Origin: JASHPR01 sp963739645 | Lineage (GTDB): Bacteria; Actinomycetota; Actinomycetes; Streptosporangiales; Streptosporangiaceae | NCBI GenBank assembly: GCA_963739645.1 | Contig: CAVUBM010000074.1 | Location: forward strand, 62,001 to 126,000 | Length of the DNA stretch: 64,000 nt | Direction of reading: 5' to 3' | In this document: piece after piece, positions 42,444 to 51,291 of the stretch | How the letters are laid out: each line of letters starts with the position of its first letter | Position numbering within the stretch: the first letter of the stretch is position 1 | Translations under genes and position numbers: made by a program | The notes under the pieces: model-generated | Databases searched by the model: none | Told to the model about the DNA's origin: nothing | Seen by the model: the letters and a program-made list of their open reading frames with translations, nothing else

Positions 42444-42701
42444 GAGCGACGACCATCTCCATCGGTGGTTCGTGGCCGCGTCGTGCTCAGAGACGCCGAC
42501 GACAGCGGCGACCTTGGGGTTCACCGGGAAGCGGACTGCTCACACAAGCGACCGCGCGGGCTGCTCGCCCGCGAGAGTAGTGGCAAAACACGCCACTGCA
42601 GCGGATAACACTAACAGCAAGCGCGGTGTTCCGCGTGGCGTAGCCGCGGCCGTCGCGGCCCCGCGCGGGCGTCGCGATCATGGGGCCCGCCGCAGCTGGC
42701 G
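42444..42701. promoter_or_regulatory. Leader region of the helicase gene with two hairpins
   Basis: CGCGGGC (42555-42561) and GCCCGCG (42567-42573) form one perfect stem; AGTGGC (42579-42584) and GCCACT (42592-42597) form another, six bases further on. They lie 110-155 bp before the ATG of the helicase. They could be a terminator pair for the cupin gene upstream or an RNA leader structure, as in cold-shock helicases; I cannot tell. Confidence 0.45.
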
Positions 42702-43133
42702 TCAGGGCGCGGAGGTGCCACTCCTGCCGTAGCGGTCCTCGAGCCTGACCACGTCCTCGCGCCAGCCGGGGGCGGCCGAGGACGCCTCGGCGAAGTCCAC
42801 GTCGGAGAGGGCCGTGACGCGGTGCAGCACGCCAGCGGGCAGGTGGATCGTGTCGCCCGGGCCGAAACGCTCATCGGTGAGCTGGTCGGCGGCCGGGCCG
42901 TGCTGGATCAGCGCCTCCCCGGACAGGACGCTGATCGTCTCCTCCTTCTCGCGGTGATACTGCAGGCTGAGCGACCCCCCCACGTTGACGTGGATGATCT
43001 TCCCGACGTACTTGCCGTCGACCGCCGCGAAGATCAGCTCGTATCCCCACGGCTTGTCCTGGCGCGCCGCACGATAGATGTCGGCTTTCGGGATCGATGA
43101 GGCGGCGTCGTTAGCGTTCGGGGCTGTGGTCAC
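42702..43133 (-). CDS. Cupin-domain protein, mannose-6-phosphate isomerase type II-like
   Basis: 143 residues from the GTG at 43133, which has GGAGG 5 nt upstream. The single beta-barrel runs from DKPWGYELIFAAVDGKYVGK to FGPGDTIHLPAGVLHRVTAL. Metal ligands are in LQYHREKEETISVLSGEALI (HxxxxE) and HLPAGVLHRV. This is the C-terminal cupin of ManC/PMI-type proteins standing alone; enzyme activity is unproven. It is the last gene of a row on the minus strand after the aminotransferase. Confidence 0.85.
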   Translation of the reverse strand: MTTAPNANDAASSIPKADIYRAARQDKPWGYELIFAAVDGKYVGKIIHVNVGGSLSLQYHREKEETISVLSGEALIQHGPAADQLTDERFGPGDTIHLPAGVLHRVTALSDVDFAEASSAAPGWREDVVRLEDRYGRSGTSAP

Positions 43134-43178
43134 TGCCACCTCCAAAGGTCACGGTCCGTTCCGGGTGCCAGGATGATC

Positions 43179-44402
43179 CTACGGCTGCCGCCCGGCCGCA
43201 GGGTGCCCGTCCCCGCCCCCGATCCACGCGGCCAGGCGCGCGCCGGCTTCGTGCAGCGTCTCGAGCCGCTTGGGGAACGAGAACCGCAGCCGGGCCGCGC
43301 CGAGTTCGGGCCGGCTGTAGAACGACGAGCCGGGCACCGTGGCCACCCGGGCCCCGGCGACCATGGCCCGCGCCGCGGCCACGTCGTGGTCAAACCCGAG
43401 CACCGACGAATCGGTCATCGTGTAGTACGCGCCGGACGGCCAGACCGGGCGCAGCCCGGCCCGCTCGAGTATCCCGAGCATCAGCTCACGCCGCTCGGCG
43501 TAGTCGGCCGCGAGCTGCTCGTAGTAGGCGGCGGGCAGCCGCACCGCGACCTCGCCGGCCTCCTGCAGCGGCGCGGGTGCGCCCACGGTGAGGAAGTCGT
43601 GCACCCGCCGGATCGCATCGGTCAGCTCCGGCGGGGCGATGGTCCAGCCCACCCGCCATCCGGTCACCGAGTAGCTCTTGGACAGGGCGCTGATGGTCAC
43701 CGACCGGTTCTCCAGGCCGGGGACCGTGGCGATCGGGATGTGCCGCGCCCCGCCGTAGGTGATGTGCTCGTAGATCTCGTCCGATACCGCGATCACGTCG
43801 TGCTTCTGGCACAGCCGGGCGATCACCGCGAGTTCCTCGGCGCTGAACACCTTGCCCGTGGGGTTGCCCGGGTTGTTCAGGATGATGAGCCGGGTCCGGT
43901 CGCTGAACGCGGCGGCCAGTTCCGCCTCGTCGAACGTCCAGTCCGGCTCGTGCAGCGTGACGTAGCGCGGCACGGCACCCGCGATGATCGCGTCGGCGCC
44001 GTAGTTCTCGTAGAACGGCTCGAACACCACCACCTCGTCGCCCGGGTCGGCGATGCCGATGACCGTGGCGGCCATGGCCTCGGTCGCGCCGCAGGTAACG
44101 CAGACCTCGCTCTCCGGGTCGAACCGCATGCCGTAGAAGCGGTGGTACTTCTCGGCCAGCGCCTCACGCAGCGATGTCGCCCCCCAGGTGATCGGGTACT
44201 GGTTCACGTCCGCCTCGATCGCGGCGCAGGCCGCACGCTTGATCTCGTCCGGGGCGGGGAAGTCAGGGAACCCCTGGGCCAGGTTGATGGCATCGTGGGC
44301 CAGGGCGAGCCGGGTCATCTCGCGGATGACCGACTCGGTGAGCGCCGCCGCCTTGCCTGACGTGCGCAGGGCGAGCGGGGTGGGGCCGGAGGCTGTGTCC
44401 AT
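43179..44402 (-). CDS. PLP-dependent aminotransferase (class I/II, DapC/kynurenine-type)
   Basis: 407 residues. The PLP lysine is in SALSKSYSVTGWRVGWTIAP; ILNNPGNPTGKVFSAEELAV and AVSDEIYEHITYGGARHIPI hold the Asn and Asp that bind PLP; the Arg for the carboxylate is in RLRFSFPKR. The N-terminus INLAQGFPDFPAPDEIKRAA is typical of the group that includes mycobacterial DapC and kynurenine aminotransferases. The substrate cannot be fixed. It lies 4 bp after gluconokinase. Confidence 0.9.
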   Translation of the reverse strand: MDTASGPTPLALRTSGKAAALTESVIREMTRLALAHDAINLAQGFPDFPAPDEIKRAACAAIEADVNQYPITWGATSLREALAEKYHRFYGMRFDPESEVCVTCGATEAMAATVIGIADPGDEVVVFEPFYENYGADAIIAGAVPRYVTLHEPDWTFDEAELAAAFSDRTRLIILNNPGNPTGKVFSAEELAVIARLCQKHDVIAVSDEIYEHITYGGARHIPIATVPGLENRSVTISALSKSYSVTGWRVGWTIAPPELTDAIRRVHDFLTVGAPAPLQEAGEVAVRLPAAYYEQLAADYAERRELMLGILERAGLRPVWPSGAYYTMTDSSVLGFDHDVAAARAMVAGARVATVPGSSFYSRPELGAARLRFSFPKRLETLHEAGARLAAWIGGGDGHPAAGRQP

Positions 44403-44406
44403 CCCG

Positions 44407-44940
44407 TTATTCTGCGTCCGGCTGCCCGGCCGCCGGCCCGCCGGGTCCCAGCCCCAGCCGGTCGATGATCTCCCCGGTCAGCTGATCCAGCGGGTGAGTG
44501 GCGTCGAAGACCAGCACCTGCGACTCGTCGTGCGGCGGGTCAAGCTCGGCGAACTGGCTGTCCATCAGCTTCGCGGTGAAGAAATGGCCGTGCCTGGCGG
44601 CCAGCCTGGCGTGCGCCAGGTCCCGGCTGATCTGCAGGAACGCCACCCAGACGTCGGGCCGCCCGGCCAGCAGCTCGTCCCGGTAGCTCCGCTTCAGGGC
44701 TGAGCACCCGACCACCGCCGACTCGCCAGCGGCCCGGCGTTCATCCATCCAGGCGGCGATCGCGGCCAGCCACGGCCTGCGGTCGGCGTCGGTGAGCGGG
44801 ACCCCGGACCGCATCTTGGCGATGTTGGCCGCCGAATGGAACGAGTCGGCGTCGGCGAAACGCCAGCCGAGCCGGTTCGCCACCCTGATCCCGACCGTCG
44901 ACTTGCCGCTTCCGGCCACCCCGCCCACCATCACGATCAT
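44407..44940 (-). CDS. gntK: Gluconokinase
   Basis: 177 residues. It phosphorylates gluconate to 6-phosphogluconate. The P-loop GGVAGSGKSTVGIRVANRLG is followed by FADADSFHSAANIAKMRSGV and PLTDADRRPWLAAIAAWMDE, both GntK signatures; LISRDLAHARLAARHGHF-type residues follow in FLQISRDLAHARLAARHGHF. No gluconate permease or GntR is adjacent. Confidence 0.93.
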   Translation of the reverse strand: MIVMVGGVAGSGKSTVGIRVANRLGWRFADADSFHSAANIAKMRSGVPLTDADRRPWLAAIAAWMDERRAAGESAVVGCSALKRSYRDELLAGRPDVWVAFLQISRDLAHARLAARHGHFFTAKLMDSQFAELDPPHDESQVLVFDATHPLDQLTGEIIDRLGLGPGGPAAGQPDAE

Positions 44941-44979
44941 TTCCCGGGCAGCATAGCGCCGGCGGCCGCGTCGCGCCGC

Positions 44980-45708
44980 TCAGCTGATCCCGGCCGCGTA
45001 GACCACCACGTTGCTCAGGTAGGACCCCAGGCCAGGATCGAAGGTGCCGCCGCAGGTGATCAGGCGCAGCTGCGGTCCCGGAGCCGCGCCGTACACCGCG
45101 CCGGTGGGGAAGCGGCTCTTGAGGTACGTGCGCACCGACGTCACCAGGAACACGGCCAGCGAGCCGTCGGCCCGGCGTACGTAGATGCGCTCGCCCGGGC
45201 GGAGCAGCCGCAGCCGGAAGAACACGCCAGGGCCGAGACGGGAGTCCACGTGCCCGGCGATGACCGACGACCCGATGGCCCCCGGCCTCGGGCTGCCGGT
45301 GTACCAGCCGGCCACCGCGGTCGTGGACGGCACCTGCAGCGCGCCGCCGGGCGCGATGCCCAGCCGGACCAGCCGGGTGCGGACACCGATCGTGGGGATG
45401 ACCAGTTCCATCGGGCGGGCCACCGGCTGCGCCGCCGCGGCGGCGCTCAGCGGCGCAGCCTCGGGCCCGCCCGGGGCGTGCGTGGACCGCGTCAGGCCGA
45501 ACGAGGGGGTGCCGCCCCCCCACTGGGTGGCGGCCAGCCCGGCCAGCCCGGTGCCGGTCACGAGCACCCCGCAGATCACGATGACGGTCGTCGGCCAGCC
45601 TGCCGCATCCCGGCGCCCGGCGCGGCGCCAGGCCGGTACGCCGTCCGCCCGGGCCTCGGACCACGGCGCGCGGGCGGCGATGCCGCCCGGCCGCCCGCAC
45701 CGGAGCAC
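44980..45708 (-). CDS. Class F sortase
   Basis: 242 residues. A long basic cytoplasmic tail precedes one membrane helix (VIVICGVLVTGTGLAGLAAT). The catalytic domain has the His in SSVIAGHVDSRLGPGVFF, Cys in QLRLITCGGTFDPGLGSYLS, and a late Arg region in LVTSVRTYLKSRFPTGAVYG. The start used is the GTG at 45708. It lies 44 bp after a DUF4397 gene whose product has a C-terminal membrane helix, a pairing I recognise from other actinomycetes. Confidence 0.87.
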   Translation of the reverse strand: MLRCGRPGGIAARAPWSEARADGVPAWRRAGRRDAAGWPTTVIVICGVLVTGTGLAGLAATQWGGGTPSFGLTRSTHAPGGPEAAPLSAAAAAQPVARPMELVIPTIGVRTRLVRLGIAPGGALQVPSTTAVAGWYTGSPRPGAIGSSVIAGHVDSRLGPGVFFRLRLLRPGERIYVRRADGSLAVFLVTSVRTYLKSRFPTGAVYGAAPGPQLRLITCGGTFDPGLGSYLSNVVVYAAGIS

Positions 45709-45752
45709 GGCGGAGCAGCCGGGAGCCAGGCTGGCCGACGACCGCCGTCATC

Positions 45753-46667
45753 TCACCGGACGTGCGCGGCCGCGCGCCGGGCCCAGTGGAGCGTGCGGAG
45801 CCGGGCGATCCCGCCCAGGGTCAGCACCGCGCCGAGCCCGGTCAGCACCAGCCACGGAACGGGCGACCCGCCGGGCCCGGGCGCGGTGCCGCCGAAACCG
45901 GTGGCCGCGCCGCCCGCCGGAGCGATCTTGCTGCCCGCGGCGTCCTGCAGCCTGGTGATGGCCAGGTGGCCGTGGCGGTCCAGCACAACCAGGGTGTCGA
46001 TGCTGGTGGCGGTCAGTTTCAGCCGCGTGGCCGTGTGCTCGCTGGCGCCCGCCGCGCGCACGACCCATGTGCCCGGGTGCAGCGCCCGGTAGGCCGTGAC
46101 GCTGGCGAAGTCCTGGTCAGCCCGCACGACCTGGTGCCCGAACGTCACCGTGACCTGGTGCTGCCGCAGCGAGGCCTGGATGACCCGGACCAGCGCGTCG
46201 CCGGGCGGGCTGCTCGTCCGGTCGTCGATAACCTGCAGCCGCAACCCGGCCTTCGGCCCCATGCCCGCGACCGTGTACGCGTGCCCGGCCGCCACCGCCA
46301 CGGTGGCGGACAGCACCGGCTTGGACGTGGGAGCGGCCCCGGCGGCCCGCATGGCCACGGTGTACTCGCCCGTGGCCACCGGGCGGTACGGCGACACCGT
46401 GCCGTAGCCCACGTGCCGCAGCACCACGATCGCGCTCTGCTGGCCGAAGGCGTACAGGTACACGTCGACCGGGGGAGTGTTGGGCGACAGGTGCGCGAGC
46501 CGCAGATAGCCAACGCCGTGCGGCGCCCGGGCCTGCGCCGTGGCCGCGCCGCCCGCCGCAGCGGGGCTGGTCACGGCCGCGAGCGCCGCGGTGCCGCCGA
46601 GCCCCGCCAGGCCAGCCGCGAGCGCGAGCACGGCCAGCGGCCGTAACGCCTTGGCTGTCAGGTTCAT
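45753..46667 (-). CDS. Secreted DUF4397-domain protein with C-terminal anchor
   Basis: 304 residues. The signal peptide is LRPLAVLALAAGLAGLGGTA, then VGYLRLAHLSPNTPPVDVYL opens the DUF4397 beta-sandwich; VRVIQASLRQHQVTVTFGHQ and YRALHPGTWVVRAAGASEHT form a second copy-like half. A linker (GGTAPGPGGSPVPW) and a C-terminal membrane helix (LVLTGLGAVLTLGGIARL) with a basic tail follow. I see no LPxTG; GPGGSPVPW may or may not be a sortase F site. The function is unknown. Confidence 0.82.
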   Translation of the reverse strand: MNLTAKALRPLAVLALAAGLAGLGGTAALAAVTSPAAAGGAATAQARAPHGVGYLRLAHLSPNTPPVDVYLYAFGQQSAIVVLRHVGYGTVSPYRPVATGEYTVAMRAAGAAPTSKPVLSATVAVAAGHAYTVAGMGPKAGLRLQVIDDRTSSPPGDALVRVIQASLRQHQVTVTFGHQVVRADQDFASVTAYRALHPGTWVVRAAGASEHTATRLKLTATSIDTLVVLDRHGHLAITRLQDAAGSKIAPAGGAATGFGGTAPGPGGSPVPWLVLTGLGAVLTLGGIARLRTLHWARRAAAHVR

Positions 46668-46713
46668 GCTTCCTCTTTCCGGCCGGGCTGCGGTGACCGC
46701 CCGGCCCCGTGTG

Positions 46714-48704
46714 TCAGGACCCGGGACTGACCTGCCCGCCCGGACCGGGGGTGGCGAGCAGCCCGAGCGGGCTCGGGCTGGGGTATCCGATGCACACGCC
46801 CGGCTGGCCGCCGGGGAGCCGGATCACGCGGATGACGGCCGCGAGGTACGGCGGCCGCTGGGCGCGCAGGAAGGCCAGCACCGGTGACAGGCTCGCGGCA
46901 CGCCGCCCGCCCGCCCGGTGCGGCGGCGCGCGACCACCCGGCTGGTTCCCGGTGCGGCGCCGGGTGCGGCCTGGCCGGTGATCACCGCCGAGCGCAGCGG
47001 CACCGCGGCGCTGGCGCCGGAGGCGGGCCGCCCGAAGGACAGGATGCGCACCCGGCCCTGCCCGGCCAGCGTGGCGAGCGTGATCAGCAGCCGGGAGTCC
47101 ACGGTGCCGCCGGACAGCTGCTGGCGGGCGCCGGGCGTGACGCTGATCCGCGGGTTGCGCAGCAGCTGGGCGCCGGCCTGCCGCCGGGCGCCCAGATCCG
47201 CGGCGAGCGCGGCCCGGTAGGCGCCGGCACCGTCCGGCGCGATAGCCCGGATGTCGATCCGCGTGCCGCGCGCGCCGAAGCGGGCCAGCACCGTGGGCGC
47301 GTACACGTCGGCCAGCCGGCCGCCGAACTCGCTGCGCACGGCGGAGGTCGCCACGACCACGTCCGAGCCGAGCGGGTCGCCCGCCGCCGCGCCCAGCATC
47401 AGCAGGTCCCCGGCGGGGAACCCCTGCTCCTGCAGCTCGGAGCACATCGCCGGATCACAGGCCACGATCGCACTGCGGCTGACCTGCCCGGCCACCCAGG
47501 CCGCGGCCTGCTGGCGCACGGCCGAGGCGCTCACCGCGGCCGGTACGCTGGCCGGCCTGGCCTGGCTCAGCACGTCAGGGAGCTCGTAGGCGCCCAGGGC
47601 CAGCACCGCCCCCGCCACCGCGGCCAGAGCCGCCAGGCGGCGCCGCGCGGCACCGTCCGGCGCTGCGGAGGTAACCGGCCCGGGCTCGGCCGGCGCAGCA
47701 GCGGGCTCGGATCGAGTTCCGTTACGCACAGCCGGCCTGGCTGGTGCCTGCGCCCGGCCCGGTGCCCCGCCCGCGGGCTCCGGCGGCGCGGTGTCCGGGG
47801 CAGCGGCCGGTACGGGCCGGGCGCAGCTCGAGTCGCGGCGCGCGGCCTGCTGGTACCGGAGCTCCGCCCCCGCGTAGTCGCCCTGCGCCTGGGCCAGCAC
47901 GCCGAGGCTGTGGTGGCTGCGGGAGACGCCGGAGCGGTCACCGGCGGCCGTGAACATGTCGAGGGCCTGCAGGCAGCAGCGCTCAGCCTCGGCGTAGTCG
48001 GCTCTGACCTGCGCGATCTGACCCAGCTCGTGGATCAGGGCGGCCCGGCTGGCGCCGCGCTCGGGCAGCCAGGTGAGCGTGTCGCTGATCAGGGCCGCCT
48101 CCCGGCCGAGATCCCTCCGGGCGTGCAGCTGCGAGCACACCGCCTCGGTCAGCGCGCAGGCTTGCTCGGTCTCGCCGGCCTCGAGCAGATGATGGCGGGC
48201 CTCCAGCAGGTCATGCAGGTCGCCGCGGTCGCCGCGCGGCCAGCAGGCGGCCCGCCACTGCCAGTACTCGGCGGCGCGCCGGTGCGCGGCGGCCAGGTCG
48301 TGCCCGCGGTCGGCGGCCACCAGGCCGCGATGGAGCTCGATGGCGGTCGGCCGGTCGACGAAGACCGCGATCAGGTCCGGGGGGCTGGCGCCGGGGCCGG
48401 GACGGCCGGGTGGGGACACGGCGAACGTGACGGTGAGCAGGCCGGTCGCCACGTACGCGGCGATGGTGTCGGCGAGGTCGGCCGGCTCGGTGTACGGCGG
48501 TGCCGGGTCCATGCCGCCGGGAGCGCCGGCCGCGGTCCAGTCGTGCCGCCCGACCTGGAACAGCAGCGCGCTGCGGTCGGCCGGTTCACGGTAGACGGAG
48601 GCGCCGATCAGCAGCCGCTCCGCGGTCGCGCCGAGGGGGTCAGCGAGCCCGGCCGGGGCGTCAGGCGGCGCCGTGAGGTGACCGGTCACGTCGGCGTGAC
48701 CCAT
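46714..48704 (-). CDS. Membrane protein with TPR-like N-terminal region, C-terminus frameshifted
   Basis: About 660 residues when corrected. Residues 1-290 are cytoplasmic and helical, with tetratricopeptide-like repeats (ALIHELGQIAQVRADYAEAE, SRSHHSLGVLAQAQGDYAGA). A Pro/Ala linker and a membrane segment (LAALAAVAGAVLALGAYELP, about residue 365) follow. The outer domain has ACDPAMCSELQEQGFPAGDL, SDVVVATSAVRSEFGG and DSRLLITLATLAGQGRVRIL. Near 46915, within a GGGC run, one base is off; the other frame continues as RRAASLSPVLAFLRAQRPPY and ends at 46714. The role is unknown. It is 46 bp upstream of DUF4397 and sortase F, so a three-gene surface operon is likely. Confidence 0.7.
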
Positions 48705-49066
48705 GGCCCTGCACCGCCAGGCCGCGCACGAATCTCTTTCGCCAATGCATTGCTCCCTCGTGGCATAGGCGATACGAGGGATTTATAACACGGCGCTGGT
48801 CACGGAAGTGCCGTTTTTAAACTGCAATCTGCAAGACGTGCCAGAAATTCGAAGCAAATGCGAATAGGTAGGTGATAATGCTCATTGACTATTACGCTCG
48901 GTTCAGGGCCATTTCAGCGCGTCGGGCCAGGTTTCCGCAGCTTAAGCGCCAGCTGCCCGCATTGGGCCCTGCGCCGGGCGGGTAGCGCAAAGCGAGAGGG
49001 CGGCCCGCACCGGGCCGCCCTCTCACCAGGGGTAAGTCCTGCCCGCCGGGGCAGGCCGCGCTACGG
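48705..49066. other. Intergenic region upstream of the TPR-sortase operon
   Basis: It contains the inverted repeat CCCTCGT (48755-48761) / ACGAGGG (48774-48780), followed by an AT-rich stretch (GGATTTATAAC, then TTTTTAAACTG) near 48780-48830 that looks like promoter DNA for the minus-strand operon. The far end holds the csp terminator (48994-49024). Confidence 0.5.
48994..49024 (-). terminator. Strong hairpin after the cold-shock gene
   Basis: 14-bp perfect stem: GAGAGGGCGGCCCG paired with CGGGCCGCCCTCTC around CAC. It starts 42 bp downstream of the csp stop on the minus strand. No T-run follows, common in high-GC actinomycetes. Confidence 0.8.
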
Positions 49067-49270
49067 TCAGAGCGGGCGGACCTGCTCAGCCTGCGGGCCC
49101 TTGTGGCCCTGGCCGGCAGTGAACTCGACCCGCTGGTTCTCCTGCAGGCTGCGGAAGCCGTCAGCCTGGATTGCGGTGTGGTGCACGAAGACGTCTGCGG
49201 TGCCGTCGTCGGGGGCGATGAAACCATAGCCCTTGTCGGCGTTAAACCACTTTACGGTGCCCTGAGGCAT
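49067..49270 (-). CDS. Cold-shock protein (CspA family)
   Basis: 67 residues with the two RNA-binding motifs intact: GTVKWFNADKGYGFI (RNP1) and DVFVHHTAI (RNP2). It ends in GHKGPQAEQVRPL. AGGAGAAGG-type ribosome site precedes the ATG. The leader between 49271 and the next gene at 49476 is 205 bp, long enough for a cold-responsive 5' leader. Confidence 0.95.
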   Translation of the reverse strand: MPQGTVKWFNADKGYGFIAPDDGTADVFVHHTAIQADGFRSLQENQRVEFTAGQGHKGPQAEQVRPL

Positions 49271-49475
49271 TTACCTTCTCCTACGTGACGATCTCCGGAA
49301 TCCACTTCTGAGGACTCCGGGTTGCTGCGAACCGGAACGCAACCAGCCACTATCAAACACCATCCTGAGTCGGGATGTTCCCCGGTCTGGCCAGTTCGCC
49401 GTATTGTCACCCTCATCCCCCGGCTCCCCGCAGAAAACGGTTCCGGGTGGGCTATGTCCTGAGTAGTCAGGGCAA

Positions 49476-50088
49476 TTAGCCGAACAGCGGGAGCCGGTCG
49501 GCGCGCCAGCCGCCGGGCATGGCGCTGCCGAGCAGCCCGTCAAGAACGCGGCGCACCGAGCGAGCGCGGCCGGGTCCGGCTGGGCCGGCCGAGGGCACCC
49601 CGACGGTCAGGTCCAGGTAGTGGACGGCGGCCTCGACCGCGAGCGTGGCGATGAAGTCCGCGGTGCTCAGCACGTGGCCCTGGGTGGTCACGGCCGGGTA
49701 CGGGCAGGCCCGCGCCGCGCGGCAGGCCGCGGCGGCGGTCTCCCGCCACTCCCAGGCCAGGGTGCCCGGCGGGTAGGCCGACGCGCCGATCCGGACGTAG
49801 CGGGCGTGTTCCAGCGCCTCCGGGTTGCCGGGCGTCCCGGGCCCGTAAGCCCGCCAGTAGGTGATGTCGTCGACGTCGGGCGGGTCCGTCGCCGGGCTGG
49901 CGAACGTGCGCAGCGCCCGCCGCGCGTCGAGCAGCTGATGGAACAGGACGTCCGCGGCCGTCCAGCCCGCGCAGCGGCTCGGCAGCATCATCAGGTCCGC
50001 CGCCGCCGTGATCGTCGGCCACCGCGGTGACGCCGCGGTAGGCGGCGTCCAGGGCGTCTTCAACCGTGGCCCGCGCCAGTTCGCTCAT
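49476..50088 (-). CDS. Mycothiol-dependent maleylpyruvate isomerase-type protein, frameshifted
   Basis: The start at 50088 (MSELARATVEDALDAAYRGV, TAVADD) joins, by a one-base shift near 50008, a frame reading ITAAADLMMLPSRCAGWTAA, then DVLFHQLLDARRALRTFASP and FIATLAVEAAVHYLDLTVGV, with the metal-binding histidines of the DinB/MDMPI fold. About 203 residues when corrected. A second member of this family in the window (see 31273). The substrate is unknown. Confidence 0.75.
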
Positions 50089-50109
50089 GGGCTGATCCTG
50101 CCAGCTGCG

Positions 50110-51178
50110 CTAAGCCGGCTCGCGGCCCGTCAGCTGTGCGATCTTCGCCGCGATCCCGTCCAGCACGCAGTCCAGGCCGAACTCGAATCGCTCGTCCCTG
50201 GTTTCCTCGGCATCCGGGTCGATGTCTGTGTCGAGGAACGCGACGAAGTGCGGGAGCCGGCCGTCGGCGGCGAGCCGGTCCCGCCACGCGGCCAGAGCGG
50301 GCTGCCATTCGGACGGGTCGATGCCGGACTGCTCCTGGTCCCGCTGGTGGCGCGCCTCGCGCATCTCGCGCAAGGCCGCGCCCATCACGTAGGTCTGCAC
50401 CGTGCCCAGGATGTCCATGGTCGTGCCGGGATCCAGGTCGGTGCCGTCGAAGATGGCTAGCAGGCGTTCCATGCCCAGCAGCGTGTTCGGGCCGAGTGGC
50501 GGCCGGCCCCCGACGAAGTCCATCACCCACAGGTGGCGCAGCAGCATGGCCCGGTTGTTGCGGGCCGACGCCTGCAGGTCGGCGCGCCAGTCGCCGCTCA
50601 GCTCCGGGATGACCACCTCGGCCATCAGCGCGTCGATCATCAGGTCGAGCAGATGGTCCTTGTTGGCCACGTGCCAGTACAGCGACATCGTGCCCGCCTT
50701 GAGTACCTGGGCGATCCGCCGCATGCTCACCGCGTCGGCGCCCTCGGCGTCCGCGATCGCGATCGCCGCGTCCACGATCTCGGCACGGGACAGGGACTGC
50801 GCCTTGGCCAGCCTCCCGCGCCCGCGCGGGTCGCGCTCGGCCTGCTTGCGCATCATCTGGTGCGCCCGGGCGCCGCGGTCTGAGGCCGACTCCGGGCGGA
50901 ACGGCGGCCAGAGGCTGTCCGCGCCGCTCTCGTCCGCGCTGCGCTGGTCTTGCGCCGGGCGCCCGGCCGGCCTGCTGGCGCGCCCTGTTCAGCCGCTGCC
51001 GGTCAGCCTTCTGCTGCTCGCGGTCGAGCCGCTGCTTCAGCCGGTCGGCCTGCTGGCTGGCCCGGTCGAGCCGCTGCCGTTCCCGGTCGGCCTTCTGCTG
51101 CTCCTGGTCGGCATGCTGGCGTTCCTGGTCGGCCTGCTGGCGCTCCCGGTCGGCCTGCTGACGCTCGCGGTTCGGCAT
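50110..51178 (-). CDS. TetR-family regulator with an N-terminal heptad coiled-coil, frameshifted
   Basis: The TetR part (from about 50856) has the HTH LSRAEIVDAAIAIADAEGAD with AQVLKAGTMSLYWHVANKDH, and a TetR_C_1-like effector domain. Upstream, from the ATG at 51178 (GGGAGG before it), another frame encodes MPNRERQQADRERQQADQER and about seven more seven-residue repeats of the type RERQQAD, a coiled coil. The two join by a shift near 50960, giving SADESGADSLWPPFRPESAS in between. It is divergent from the ABC exporter, with three operator-like repeats between them, so it probably represses both. Confidence 0.8.
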
Positions 51179-51211
51179 GCTGCCTCCCGCTCTCTTACTC
51201 GCTTGACTCTC

Positions 51212-51263
51212 GTACATCGTACTGTATAGTACGGCGTACTAGAGATCACTCGTACAGCGTACT
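51212..51263. promoter_or_regulatory. Three copies of a GTACNNCGTACT operator between tetR and the ABC genes
   Basis: GTACATCGTACT (51212-51223), GTACGGCGTACT (51229-51240) and GTACAGCGTACT (51252-51263). The second also forms CGTACT-gtat-AGTACG with the end of the first. The array lies between the two divergent starts (51178 and 51292), exactly where a TetR dimer would control both promoters. Confidence 0.8.
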
Positions 51264-51291
51264 AGCGATGACACAGCAGAGGAGGGATCTG

